The notes under the pieces: model-generated | Told to the model about the DNA's origin: nothing | Databases searched by the model: none | What the model saw: only the letters and a program-made list of their open reading frames with translations | In this document: piece after piece, positions 1-10,979 of the stretch | Layout of the letters: every line of letters starts with the position of its first letter | Numbering within the stretch: the first letter of the stretch is position 1 | DNA from: Atkinsonella hypoxylon | Taxonomy: Eukaryota > Ascomycota > Sordariomycetes > Hypocreales > Clavicipitaceae | Length of the DNA stretch: 64,000 nt | Assembly: GCA_000729835.1 (NCBI GenBank) | Contig: JFHB01000023.1 | Location: forward strand, 1 to 64,000 | Direction: 5' to 3' | Program-made: the position numbers and the translations under genes

Positions 1-918
1 AATATTATTTAAGTTAAATATATTTAGTATTACTTTTTTAATAGATTATTTAGAGCTTAATGTTTAAGCTAATAATTTATTCTAGAGTTATTAGAATAGA
101 TTAATATATTTCTCTAAATCTTTACTATTATTATATTTTAAATTTATTAATTATTAGAATAAGTAAATAGTTAAGTTACTTATATTATAATTAAAATAAT
201 TTAATAAAAGAGTTTATACTTTAGCAGTAGTATTATAACTAGTAATAGATAGACTAAGATTAAAATAAATAGAGCTTATTAATATAATTATTACTTTTAA
301 ATCTTACTTATTAAAAGTAGGTTAGTTAGCTACTATAGTAGAATAAGTTCGTTTTTTAAGCATAATATTATTTAATAAGATAAAGTTAAATGCTTATATC
401 TAGGTTCTTTACTAAATAAAATAGTTTCTACTATTAGCTTTAAGCTTAAAGAATAAAGTAGAATTAATTTTTATCTTAGTAGATATTATAATAGTGTTTA
501 ATGTATAAATAGCAGCAAAAATTTTAATATTATATATAGAATAAGCTAAAAAGTTCTAAATAGTATAAAGAGATTATTTACTAATTAGGAATAAAACTTT
601 TAATTTAAAACTAATATTTAAAAGATAAATTTAATAAAATAAGCAGAGAAATAATAATTAAATTAATTAGTAATAATAGATTTAATGCAGCGTAATAGCT
701 AGTATAGTAGTAGTAATAGTGCAATTATAAAGTTTAATAAAATTTAAATTAGTAGGGTAATTTAGGGTTTATAGAGTTCTAGGATTAACAATTAAAAAAG
801 CGTTATAAGCTAGGCTTATAACCTGTAGAAGTTATAATAAAACAATTATAGAATTAATTAAAGAAGAAAAGAGATTTAGAATCTTAGTAACGCTAGGTGA
901 TATTAATACAAGTAATAT
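1..918. repeat. A+T-saturated block, probable RIP-degraded repeat
   Basis: The block is built almost wholly from A and T with short runs such as TTAATA, TAATTA and AATAGA. It contains no open frame of useful length on either strand and changes abruptly to ordinary composition near position 918. Filamentous ascomycetes mutate repeated DNA by RIP (C to T, with A on the other strand), which leaves exactly this kind of TA-rich, stop-rich sequence. I infer a dead transposon copy. No terminal repeats or protein relics are legible, and the left end lies outside the window. Confidence 0.7.
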
Positions 919-943
919 GATCCGTTCCTGCTCGTTGTTTCAA

Positions 944-2127
944 TCATATAGATAACGTCAACGATATTGTAATGTATCCGTTCGTACCTCCCTCAACAAC
1001 GTACATGCATGCAGCATCTAGGCGATTGGTCTCCACGAGATAGAAGCTCATCATAGCAAGTGAAGCTACGTCACCCATGGTCCAGTGTTTGATCTCCAAT
1101 GGGTTGCCCAAAAGCATTGCAGCCCGCGCATAGTAAGGTTCACTCAAAGAAGAAGAGCCCGAGTTTGGCGGAGGTGGTGTCGTTATACTTGGGCATGCCA
1201 CAGCCAAGGCAGCATGGTCAAATGCTAAATGTCGATAAGCTCCTAACCCAGCATCTGGCGAGAGCGATGCTGAGGCACGAACAGGAACTGATGGAATTGA
1301 TCCCGAGTCTCCCCACCAATAGATACCTCCGCTGGCCCATGGGCCGCCTCCGTCTTGGATGAGATGCCGCAACTCGGATAGGACAACGATAATGGCCCTA
1401 CCAGGTGGCAGCCACAGTGGGTTGGCAGCATGGTTAAGAGGACGTTGATCATCAAAAGTGTAGTTTCCTAGGCTCGACAGATAATTAATCTGATCAATAT
1501 TTGTCGGGCGGCCCTGAGGTGACGCAGGCAAAGCAGCACCCATCAATTCTTTGAGGTGGTCAAGGAAGGTGGCACCCACGGTTTCGCCCATATACGCGGT
1601 ACGGCCAGTGTCATTGGCTGATTGTCCCAGGTCGGCGAATGGACTACTTGATGACGATGAGTCAGGGCTGGCAGCTTGACGGAGAAGCTCTTGTCGCCTC
1701 GTCGGGTCTGCCACAGCATCTTGGAGCGCTTTCTCATAAACCTCGATTTTCTTTTTTAAGTCGTCTAGTTCAGCCCGTGGAACCGAGACTTTCTCAACAA
1801 CGACCGGATAGACGCAGTCGCGAGCCGTTGAAGAGCATTGTGTGCAGGGGCGCTCGCCAGAGCACTTAATTCGGCGCATATTACAGCTGTTACATCTGGA
1901 TCACGCATCCATGAAGGATCCAGTCAGTATAGAATATTGCTGTCTCAGCAGCCGTGATGTTACTCTCCGTTTCTCCCGACCACTATGCCGCCAATTGTGC
2001 GAGAATGCGGCTCCAGCCACAAAACCACGGTGAGGGGCCATGAGGATTCTGATCGAGGATGATAGAAAATACTGCAGGAATGAGATGTTACTCACGCAGT
2101 TGCAACGCGTTTTCCGGTTTTCAGGGC
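944..2127 (-). CDS. Zn2Cys6 transcription factor, apparently truncated; 5' exon(s) not resolved
   Basis: This is the N-terminal part of a fungal binuclear zinc-cluster regulator. The main exon is 944-1895. Joined to a 32-nt exon (2096-2127) across a 200-nt GTGAGT...CAG intron, it reads RVATACNSCNMRRIKC followed by three more cysteines. This gives the complete C-x2-C-x6-C-x5-C-x2-C-x6-C cluster. A short coiled-coil-like linker (VPRAELDDLKKKIEVYEKAL) and a Ser-rich spacer follow, then the beginning of the middle homology region (NRLDAACMYV). Family members usually run 600-800 residues. Here the frame stops at 944, about 25 bases before the A+T-rich block, after only about 325 residues. The start codon lies upstream of 2127 behind at least one more intron and was not found. 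Zinc-cluster identity is certain. Truncation by the neighbouring repeat is an inference, because a downstream intron at GTACGA (about 985) cannot be excluded. Confidence 0.7.
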
Positions 2128-5017
2128 CTACCTTGTGGCGCCGAGGGTTGACAGGCAGACGTTGTGAAGGTCGACGATGGCCATGGTCAAGTTGCATCTT
2201 CACCCGAACGAGGCTAGTTGCTACGGAGCAAGATCTGCCTTCGCTCCGTAAAGGAACTGTCTCGATAAATGGATGGTAAGAGAGGCACTTCTTAAAACCT
2301 TTTGTTCCGGGCTGGACAGCCAGTTACGTTGTCAACAGTGAACCACGGAGAGAGAGACGTGTGGTTTCCAAAGTGGCGGGATAGGTAGAGAGACAGAGGA
2401 AAGCAATGAGAAAACGCGTAGTAGGATGTATAAGACTGGCGAAAGGGATCTGGCACGGAAGTGTTTACGACACAGCAGCTCATATTTCAGAAGAATAGAG
2501 CGAGAGATATATAAATGATAATGAACGCACCAATGCTACGAGAACGAGACGAAATGACAGCAAGATGTCACAATCGCCGACATCCTTTAGTTCCTACCAC
2601 GGAGGGCAACGTAAAACGAGCGTCAGGAAACAACAGGAAGATTCGTTTGTTATGAATTGGCGGGGAGGCAATGACGAAGCTGAAGCGTCTGCCCTGCTTC
2701 GGTAATGGTAATGCGATGTGTGCCTAGCTCAGCCGGTAGCACAGAGGGTTAAGACGCTTCGACGACGAACTGCAGGCGTGCCGCGTATGCTAACGCCTCG
2801 TAGGGCTGCACGCAGGCCAACGGAAGTGGTAGTACAGGTGGAACTACGCATCCGCGTTATGTGAGAATGGTCTTATGGTGGAGAGATCGCCAGTGTTGGA
2901 CGAGGATAGTTCCAAATGGTGTGCAGACGTTGCGCAACGCAAACGTAGACGTTGACGTTTGCTTGCCTGCGTTGTGTGGGTTGAGCTGATATCAGATTTT
3001 GGTTGGTACGGACAGGGAAGCAAAGGGGAAAAGGACAAGTTCCGAACAAATCGTTGTTTTACTTGTTTCCTGGCGTCTTCTTGCCGCCTTTTCTCGAGAT
3101 ATCCGCTTTACCACACTCGTGCTTGGAACCAAGCCTAACTGGAATTGAATTTTGCACACTTGACTGCCCAATCTCTACATGATATCTCTTGAGATGGGGC
3201 CCAATAAGACCGGGAAAGTCAACGTCTTCATGTCAGCATCGCGGCATGGGGAATGCCTGGGCGGAGAGACGTCGAAATTTGTTGTCGAACAAAACAAAAA
3301 AAACAGCCAACGCTCACCCATCGCAGTTTTAAGTCTCCTACCCTAAGTTAGGCATGTGTATGTGTTTGTTTGGGAAGAGTTTAGTGCTCCAGGCTTATCT
3401 TATAACCGTGCTGTCTATTTGAGGTACTAGAAGTACATGTAGGCACCCAAAGATAACACTTTGATTGCTACGCCAAGTGCCAGTTACAAATGTACCTAGG
3501 TAGGTAGGTAGGTACCTAGGTACCTAGGTATATAGGCCGTGGGCTGTACATGCGCGTGATCCAGCCAAAGTGACCATGATTGGCCGTGGGAATCGAAAAA
3601 ATACGGGGTGGGGTGAGCGGCGAGGTTCCGAACACAGCAACATTGCTGCACTTCCTGCCGCCTTTTTTTCGAAAGTGGAATCCCAGTCAGCAGATAACCG
3701 CTCACCATGTGCATCGCCATGTTCATCACCATGGGCTGCCGCTAGCCAAGTAAAGTCTGGTAGAAAGATTGAAAGATCCACCAGGCCAGGCTAGGCCAGG
3801 CCAGGTTAGGTTTAGCGGTTCCTTTATTAGTAGTCCCTTTGTCCGGAGGTCCCTTTGTCGAGCTCGTCCACGCCTCCATGTCCTTTTTTACACGTCACGA
3901 CTTATCCACGCATGCCGCGCATGCCGCGCATCCCACGAATTGCTGTCGTAGTCCCATGCGCAATTCGCAAACCCGCGGACCGACTGATTAGTTACCTTCT
4001 TGGCGCCGACAATTGCACCATTCGGCAAATTTTTGTTCAATCGCAATCGCCATCGCAATCGACTTGGACTTGGACTTTGGTCTCAGATGCTGTTCATGAG
4101 AAGCACATGACACTCCGACGATCGTACGCGCGGCCACTTTTGTACTAATCCCGTGCTAATAGTGTCCCCGTTGCGGGCACAGCATGGACTTTAGACTTAG
4201 TACGCTGTGGCTTCCTGCTGATGAATGAGTGTATGCTTACGCCTGAATACGCGGCACATTTGGTTTCATCGTACAAATATTCACAGCATTCACTCTGATC
4301 TTTCTTCTTGTATATATGGTGTCTGTCGACCCAGGGTTATTTGGGCGTATCCTGGGGTTTCTTATCAATGTTCCAAATCGTTAAGCTCTGTCATGACGCA
4401 AGTTTGAGCGCCCAGCCGCAGTGGGTGGTTTTAAGCGTATCTACTCTTTTTTTTTTTTATAGGTGAGAATAAAGGTGCTCCGTTGGGGTAGCAAGATACT
4501 TTTGGCAACTGGCTGGTTGATAGGGCACCCCATGTTCACGCTCCACTATCTCAATAACCACTTACTTGATCATGCGATTGAATCAGTCTGTACGCTGAGG
4601 TCAGGACTGTTGACAGCCAATATACTCCATCAAAAGAATGCCAAACTGCTACAAGTCGTTAACAATAGCATGACGCTGAATAAACAAGATATTACGAATA
4701 GAATCTCATTGAGGCCATCCAATGACAAAGTTCCGATGTATTTTCATTCGTCTCTTGAAAACTGAAATTATATCATGAACAGTAATTTCTCTCAAGAGTC
4801 TTTCAGTCGCTAGATCTATGGGAAAGAAAAGAACACCAATATTATGCCCAATCGCAAAACCAAGAGCATTCCTCTTTTCTTAAACACTTGAAATAAAATA
4901 AAACCAAGCGCGAACTGGTCATCACTGTCTCTGTCGTCACAACGAAGCTAACAGCTTCCAAATGCCTCATCTCATATGTGTACTCGGTGTACAGACCAAC
5001 AGACTTGAATCTAGAAT
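2128..5017. other. Gene-poor intergenic stretch
   Basis: No convincing gene was found. Open frames of 60-100 codons exist on both strands (for example 3855-4148 and 4463-4765) but have no recognisable motif and overlap each other. At 3492-3531 the palindrome TACCTAGGTA is repeated with TAGG slippage. A T-run sits at about 4447-4459. The undetermined first exon of the zinc-cluster gene should lie at the left end. Confidence 0.6.
3492..3531. repeat. TAGG / TACCTAGGTA simple-repeat tract
   Basis: Tandem TAGG units pass into overlapping copies of the self-complementary word TACCTAGGTA. The same palindrome recurs singly in other intergenic regions of this window (46021, about 47866, 49046 and 61251). 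Confidence 0.85.
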
Positions 5018-6889
5018 CTACCGATGGCCAAAGATGTTGTCCACTATCTCGCCAGATCGTGTAGCTAGGACGGACAGCAACGTATCGCTCAGCTGGTTCA
5101 TATGATTAGCGGCGACGAATCAATTTAAAACGAGAAGAAGGGCCGAACAATGACTCACTCCGTGGGTACCCTCACAGCAACCTTGCAGCCAGACGCCTGC
5201 ATCTTCTGCCACGGTCCCGGCGGCAAACTTGACTTTATAGTCACGGTTCACAGCAATCTTGCGTTCGCCCTGTTCTGTGTCGACGTTCCATCCAGAAATG
5301 CCCTTATCTAACTCCGGACAACCTGGAGTGGCCTTGGGGAGTAAGTTCCAAGCGTCCTTTAGCATGCCAACATGCGCGCTGCGTTGGTATCCGGTGGCAG
5401 CAATTACAACATCAGCTTCGATGATTTCCCCCTCACATCCATCAACAATGCCATCAAGACTGTAGTCACACACATTCTGAACCTTGAGATGCATAATATC
5501 CCCATGAGGCTCCATGCTGGTAATCTGCTTGCCCCCCATGATGCGGTGCGGCCACTTCTTTTCATCGGCACCGAGTTCTCGCCGCTGGTCATACATGCGC
5601 TCGTACAATGCCTCTATAAGCTCCAGGCGGACAACGCCATAGTTGGTAGCACGGACTTCGGCGAGTAAGTTGTTGCGGTACCAGGCGGACTTGGAGAACA
5701 TCAAGTCGATGTACTCCGGGTTGAAAACTGAATTGACGCTATCTTCTATCAGCTTCTGTTCCATGCGGCTGACCGGGCTAGTGGGTCAAAGGTAGAGCCC
5801 TCGATACCATGCAGGGATCAAGACTTACAATGGTGAGTCGTCACTGGGACGCAGAAACTCTTGTTTCATGATCAGGTGCGTTTTGGAGTTCGGATAGCGA
5901 CTAGCAACATTGTTGAAGATCTCCGCCGCACTCTGTCCGGCACCAACCACAACCACGCTGTAAGAAGCGGAATTCTTGGGGAGAATCTTGCCAATCACGT
6001 CCGCGTATTGAGATGAATGAATGACCCTAGGGTGCTTCAGGGGAAAGCTCTTGGGCATAGATGGCTGTCCGCCCGTCGCTATAAGAACATGTCGACCTCG
6101 GTACGTGTGTACCTTTCCTGTAGTAACCTGCTCGGACCGAACAGAGAACGAGCGGACTGCACTTTTGCTCGGCTCATTGGGGGATATGGAAACAACCTGT
6201 TGACCAAATTGAACGAGGCGGGTGAAGAAAGATGAACACCAGCGCAGGTAATCCTCATATTCAACGCGAGCGGGCAGAAAAGTGCCCAAGTTTGTAAAGT
6301 CAACCAACCGGCCTTGGCGATGAAGATAATTTAAGAAGGTGAACTCTGATCGAGGGTCCCTCAGAGTGGCCAGGTCCTTGATAAAGGAAATTTGCATCTT
6401 AGCCCCTGGCAGCAGCATGCCAGAATGCCAAGCGAACTGGTTCTGCTTTTCGATGAACAGGACCTTGGGGGCAGAACCATCCGCCACGAGTTTTCTTCCC
6501 GATGCGAGGGCGTCATGCATTGCCACCGCAACGGACAAGCTGGCGGGACCGAAGCCTACGCAGATGAGATCATACTCAACGTCGAGCGGGGCGGGTACCA
6601 GGTACGAGGAGCCCTGGACTGCATCATTTTGTAACTGGTGACAATTCACGCTGTAACTATTTCTGTGGTCGTTGGCGTGGTCACCAGCATGAGATTCGCG
6701 GATTGCGTGCCCGTTTAAAAGGTGTGAGGTGATGCGGTTGCCATTGGTCGTGGCGGCGGTGGTGAGGGGTCGCGGGGCATCTTTGTCCCGGTCGCTGCCG
6801 TTGCTGGTCAGGATGATGCCATTTCCATTCCGCGCAATTTCGGCAGCGCCGGTGCTCGTGAGAACGACTTCCTCGCTGTGTGGCGACAT
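5018..6889 (-). CDS. sidA: L-ornithine N5-monooxygenase (SidA type)
   Basis: This enzyme hydroxylates ornithine at N5 with FAD, NADPH and O2, the committed step of hydroxamate siderophore synthesis. Exons are complement(5018-5092, 5159-5738, 5830-1 i.e. 5829-6889). The introns are GTAAGT...GATAG and GTGAGT...CCAG. The spliced frame is continuous and encodes 571 residues. Visible signatures are the FAD motif VGFGPAS (about 111-117), the NADPH motif VVGAGQSAAE (about 314-323), RPSDDSPFVNSVFNPE across the first intron, NYGVVR, the ATGY motif (about 468-471) and the conserved tail GCCEGTHGLSDTLLSVL across the second intron. About 100 N-terminal residues are low-complexity and Asn/His-rich, longer than in many homologues. 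It is divergent from the siderophore NRPS at 10980, and the shared upstream region carries SreA-type GATA sites, implying repression by iron sufficiency. Family assignment is firm. The acceptor of intron 1 was chosen because it restores the conserved SPFVN junction. Confidence 0.95.
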
Positions 6890-7859
6890 AGTGCGGTCTC
6901 AAGAGACAATTTCCGTCTTGTTTCCTCTTCTATCTGGGAGTGGTGGGAACGAGCCTACCACGGTCAGATCAGGCTCTTGATCGTCATGAGCATGCAAGCT
7001 GGATATTTCTGGTCGACAGAGCCTCAAATCAATGACCGTGATTCAGGTCATGCTGGAAAAGGTCCAAAAAGCTCGCACCTTGCAGATGAAGTCGAGGTAG
7101 TATTTGACTGGGGTTACTTACCAGACATGCAGTCGCGATTATCTCACATTAAACGAAGCAAAAGAAGACTGAGAGAAAAAAAGTTAATTCGAATCAAAAC
7201 AAAATAGATACCCCCACATAAACGGCTGGCTGCTCCGAGCCAAGCGGAGGAGGTTGTGAAAGAAGAGTTTTTAACCCGGGGTGAAGGGATGAGGCTCTAA
7301 CATTAAGCTGGTAACGCTTCTACTCGGCATTACCAGTAGCTAGGCCCATCAAGCGACGATTGCTCTACCTGAACTGAAGACTTTTGCGGACATTAGTAGT
7401 CGTCCTCCGTTCCGTAAAATGATCCGTTGACGATTTTTACCTTCCCTGGAGAGCCACGGACCGCTTAGATCCCGTTGCCCCTCATGGTGTCCATCGCATG
7501 ACCTGAAGTATCGATGACCCAATGGACCAAGGTAGCATCAAGGGGAAAAAAAAAAAAAAAAATTCCACACCGGATTTAGATACTCGACCCGGCAAAATGT
7601 AGAATCAAGAAAACATGGCGGCGGAGATTACAAGGGAGGTGAAGCCACCAGCCATCCAATGCTCCACAACTGCCCTCATGGCTTTGCATGAGCTAAATCC
7701 TGACCATGTGGGCTGGCGGCGTCTCTGTGGTGGTTGCATCGTGGAACCCAGAACAGTCTACAGGATCATTGTCCTCGTCTCCGAAGGTATGAACCGGGGC
7801 TGCTAATGTAGGCCGGGCTCTTTAAGGGTCGTAAGATTGATCCGGTCTTCGCGAATATG

Positions 7860-7921
7860 AGCCCTCTAACAACAACGGCAGATTTACTAGATGTATACAA
7901 ACAGGTAGTTCTAGAGGGCTA
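7860..7921. repeat. Short inverted repeat (AGCCCTCTA stem, about 40-nt loop)
   Basis: AGCCCTCTA near 7860 is matched by TAGAGGGCT ending near 7920, so the segment can fold into a hairpin. It could be a relic of a small mobile element or chance. No target duplication is evident. Confidence 0.4.
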
Positions 7922-8644
7922 CATGAGGCCTGAATGAGATGATAAGCGCGAGGAATGTATTCTAGGAGAAGATCATGACTCTTGGTCCCAGTCTAAGGTC
8001 TTCTAGGCCTGTGAAGACAGAAGGAAAAGCAGGGTATTTAATACCTCTCTAATTGCTATAGAAGCCCAGACTTAAGCCTAAGATAGAATTCCTAGTCTGC
8101 TGTTACACGTCGAGTATACAGTAGGCGTACCATGTACGATGGATCAAAAGAAATACAGCAGAGGTGCACCTAAGCATCGCGTGCGTCCATATGTTCTAGA
8201 TTTCGATTCTTGGTCTTGCCACTTTGTGTGTGCAGGATTTTCTCGTATTGGGCGTCTTCTCATGTCACTAGGATCTGACGTATAATGCGTACGAAGTGCA
8301 GGATTGCCGATCAGCAAATTACCCCTGGTTTCAGCTCAGCTTCCGCAGGATTTCATGAAGGACTAAATCCCGGGAGACCATGTTGAATGGAATTTCTGCT
8401 TCTCATAATTTTGTATCTTTTTCTCATTCTCCTAACTTACGATGTAATATCCCAACCGACAGATCGCAGAACATGAGTAAATGCTTCGTCGTCGTGCTGG
8501 ACCATTTTGCAATGTCCTTGGATCTTGCCTTGAGTCACGACCGGCTTAAAAAAGATCCCTGGTACACCCTGGATCGTGGTAGCGTAGCAAACTTAAGCTG
8601 GTTATGGTCAGACTTCCCGAGCCAGGAGTCAGAGCATTGTCTTG

Positions 8645-8653
8645 ATCTGATAA
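8645..8653 (+). promoter_or_regulatory. SreA/Sre1-type GATA site ATCTGATAA
   Basis: This is an exact match to ATCWGATAA, the sequence bound by fungal iron-sensing GATA repressors (SreA, Sre1, Urbs1 family). It lies in the sidA-NRPS divergent interval, about 1.8 kb from sidA and 2.3 kb from the NRPS start. Binding is inferred from consensus and context only. Confidence 0.65.
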
Positions 8654-8956
8654 GATGGAACGCACACGGGTTAAAAATTTTGGCATATAATGAAGCGAAT
8701 TGGACCTATGACACCAGTAGATTAGCTGTTTAGATAGCAAGATTCTCTCCTAAATTCCCAAAAATTTTAAGGGTATCGTCGTGTCAGTGGTAATTTAGAC
8801 AGTCCAGGAAAAGGACTAGCCGCTTAGTAGATGATTCCTGCTTGGAATGAGTACTGGAGAAGCCCCATTACAACCCCTCTTTTATGTAAAATTGCCAACA
8901 AAATTTTCAGGGTCATGAGAAAACGGCACTGCGGAGAACAAGTGGGGATGAGAGAA

Positions 8957-8975
8957 TTATCTGATCATCAGATAA
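8957..8975. promoter_or_regulatory. Perfect inverted pair of iron-GATA sites
   Basis: TTATCTGAT, one central C, then ATCAGATAA: two ATCWGATAA sites in opposite orientation with dyad symmetry around 8966. This placement between two divergent siderophore genes is well suited to co-regulating both. Consensus knowledge comes from SreA-family repressors. Occupancy is an inference. Confidence 0.75.
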
Positions 8976-8984
8976 CAAAAATGG

Positions 8985-8993
8985 ATCTGATAA
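8985..8993 (+). promoter_or_regulatory. Third clustered iron-GATA site ATCTGATAA
   Basis: Another exact ATCWGATAA lies nine bases beyond the inverted pair, so three sites fall within 37 bp. Such clustering supports a genuine repressor-binding region. Confidence 0.7.
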
Positions 8994-9762
8994 GATTCAG
9001 CCACCTCACTAGCTCACTAGCTGGCTAATAAGTGCCCTCGGCTTCGGCGATGGGACGCGCGTTGGGACTTTAACCGTTAATTATTAATGTGACGCTGGTT
9101 TTTTCCCTCGTATCTTTTGTGTCGTGCCTCGGAGATTTGCGACAATTTTCCTCAGCTGCACCAACGAGGCATGCAGTTTGCAGTAGAAGCTATAACGCAA
9201 TGATTGCAAGAAGCTTTGCGAGACAGATCACGGCCCTAATTGACAAATGTTCTAATTAATGAAGACCTTGGTGGGTGAAGGTCGCGATTGACGACGGAAT
9301 GAAGGTCTCGATCTCAATATGTGGTACAAACCCAGTTAAGCATCGCCTCGTGAAAAAAAAAGGGCCTGAAACACTTGCTGCTGCAGCTGCAACACCGAGA
9401 CATGCAGTAGTGATTGCCGGAACGAACATCGTCCCCTCAGCGCTAATCGCATAATTGGGCATGTGTAACTAGTTGTTCAAGGGGCCAGTGGAGTCATTTT
9501 TGTCACTGTCCCAGCCAAACTAAGCAGTCGTAGCCACGACAAGTAGTTGATCCACTGCCAACAAGAAAGGATATGTCTTTTCTGACAATAGATAGTAGCG
9601 GCTGGTCGAAGTGTTTTAGCCTAGACAGACAAGTTTGAAAGGAAAAGGGTAGAGGCGAGACATTCTGTGTTTTCTCCACGGGTTTCTTGATGAACGATGA
9701 AGGTGCCTAGCTCTATGATTTTTTTTTTAGACTCAGACTCAGAATTTACATTTAAATTTGGA

Positions 9763-9789
9763 AAAAAAAAAAAAAAAAAAAAAAAAAAA
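9763..9789. repeat. Long poly(A) tract
   Basis: An uninterrupted run of about 27 A residues is preceded by a shorter T-run near 9719-9729. It is intergenic. It could be a retroposition tail relic or simple slippage, and no reverse-transcribed body is recognisable upstream. Confidence 0.8.
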
Positions 9790-10979
9790 GAAGCCGTGCT
9801 TGTGAAAATTGAAGAAGTGACAAGAACAATTGAAAAACTGACATGACCATGAATCCCCTGGAGTGAATAGTTGGTTATACCTTAGTAATATTTTCAATGT
9901 TCCTTCTTCAGCATGTTGGTGGCGATGTGCACAATTCGACCAGACAGTAACTATGTACTGACTAGTTATGCCGCGCGTCACTTTGGGCGGTTTGCAGCGG
10001 AGCAGACAACATGCCGCCGCTCAGACCGCATTGCGCATCCTTGACGGAGGCACAGAGGGAAGAATAACAAAGCGCGCAGATCATATAGGCCGTCGGATGC
10101 TTCAGTGTCTCGCGTCGACGAAAGAAAACCAGGCCTGGCTGTACTTCGTATGGACAATAAATATGTCATGGCACGTGCTAGCTAATCCAACCAGGGGATT
10201 AGCGCGCGACCACGATGGCTCGAGCCACTTTGCTGGAAACCTTGCCATCTGCCATCTGCCACTGCCACTGCCAATACCAACGCCAACGCCAACGCCAACG
10301 CCTCCAATGTCACCGACTGCGCAACCATCTCCTCTTCCAACCCGAACTCCCCGGCATCATAATCGTGAACTCTCTCGCATCGTCCCGGTTCGACATACCT
10401 GCAATGGTAGCGCCGGCGGACCGTAATAAGTCATGTGCGTCAGGCTTGGCGCATGCAATTGGAGCCTCGCTGATTAATTGCCTACTTCTTACAGGTTGAC
10501 TTCAGTCCGCCCTGAAAATGCAGGCGTCAACCACTGTCCCATTCGGCCCATTTCCTAGCAGAACGTTGTCTTGATGGACGAACGATCAAGTTGTTCATTG
10601 GCTGTATTGCTTTGTCGAACAGGGTCGGCTAACCCGCCTTCACACTTTGGCCGGGCTTCAACCCGAGCATGGCTCCACCCGTCCAATCTGATATACAGAC
10701 CACAAGCTGTCAAGGCTTTCTTAACTTCATTCTGGTAAGGAGAAGAAAACGCGGTGGCCGATTGTAAACGAACAGATTGATTAAAGGCTCCATTTCCTTC
10801 CTTGGTGGTGAAGACGAACGCTGTGATACACAGCCTTGACGCTTACGACAGTGGCATGCTGTATGTTCTCGAAGCAAGGTGTACATGCACAGCTAAATTC
10901 TGACCCATCACCTCTAGAAGCCTGTTCACCGTCATATACTTGAGCGTATATCTTGTTTCCACCGATAAACGGGAATACA

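Larger units (their letters stand above)
6890..10979. other. 4.1-kb divergent regulatory interval between sidA and the NRPS
   Basis: No gene is convincing here. The longest frame (8380-8733, 117 codons) has no family signature and contains an iron-regulatory GATA site. The interval carries four exact ATCWGATAA sites (8645, 8957, 8967, 8985), several CCAAT boxes (including 10683-10687, directly followed by a near-match GATA word), an A-run at about 7544-7561, a longer A-run at about 9763-9789 and a small inverted repeat around AGCCCTCTA (about 7860 and 7920). Its size is large for a fungal divergent promoter. Confidence 0.7.

Noticed and set aside
2721..2800. tRNA-like A box TAGCTCAGCCGG
   Set aside because: It matches the Pol III A box, but no GGTTCGA-type B box or foldable cloverleaf follows at the right distance.
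8380..8733. 117-codon plus-strand ORF in the sidA-NRPS interval
   Set aside because: It has no family signature and ordinary intergenic composition, and it contains a regulatory GATA site. Probably chance.
10953..10979. NRPS start at 10953
   Set aside because: The codon there is TTG. The first ATG in frame is at 10980.
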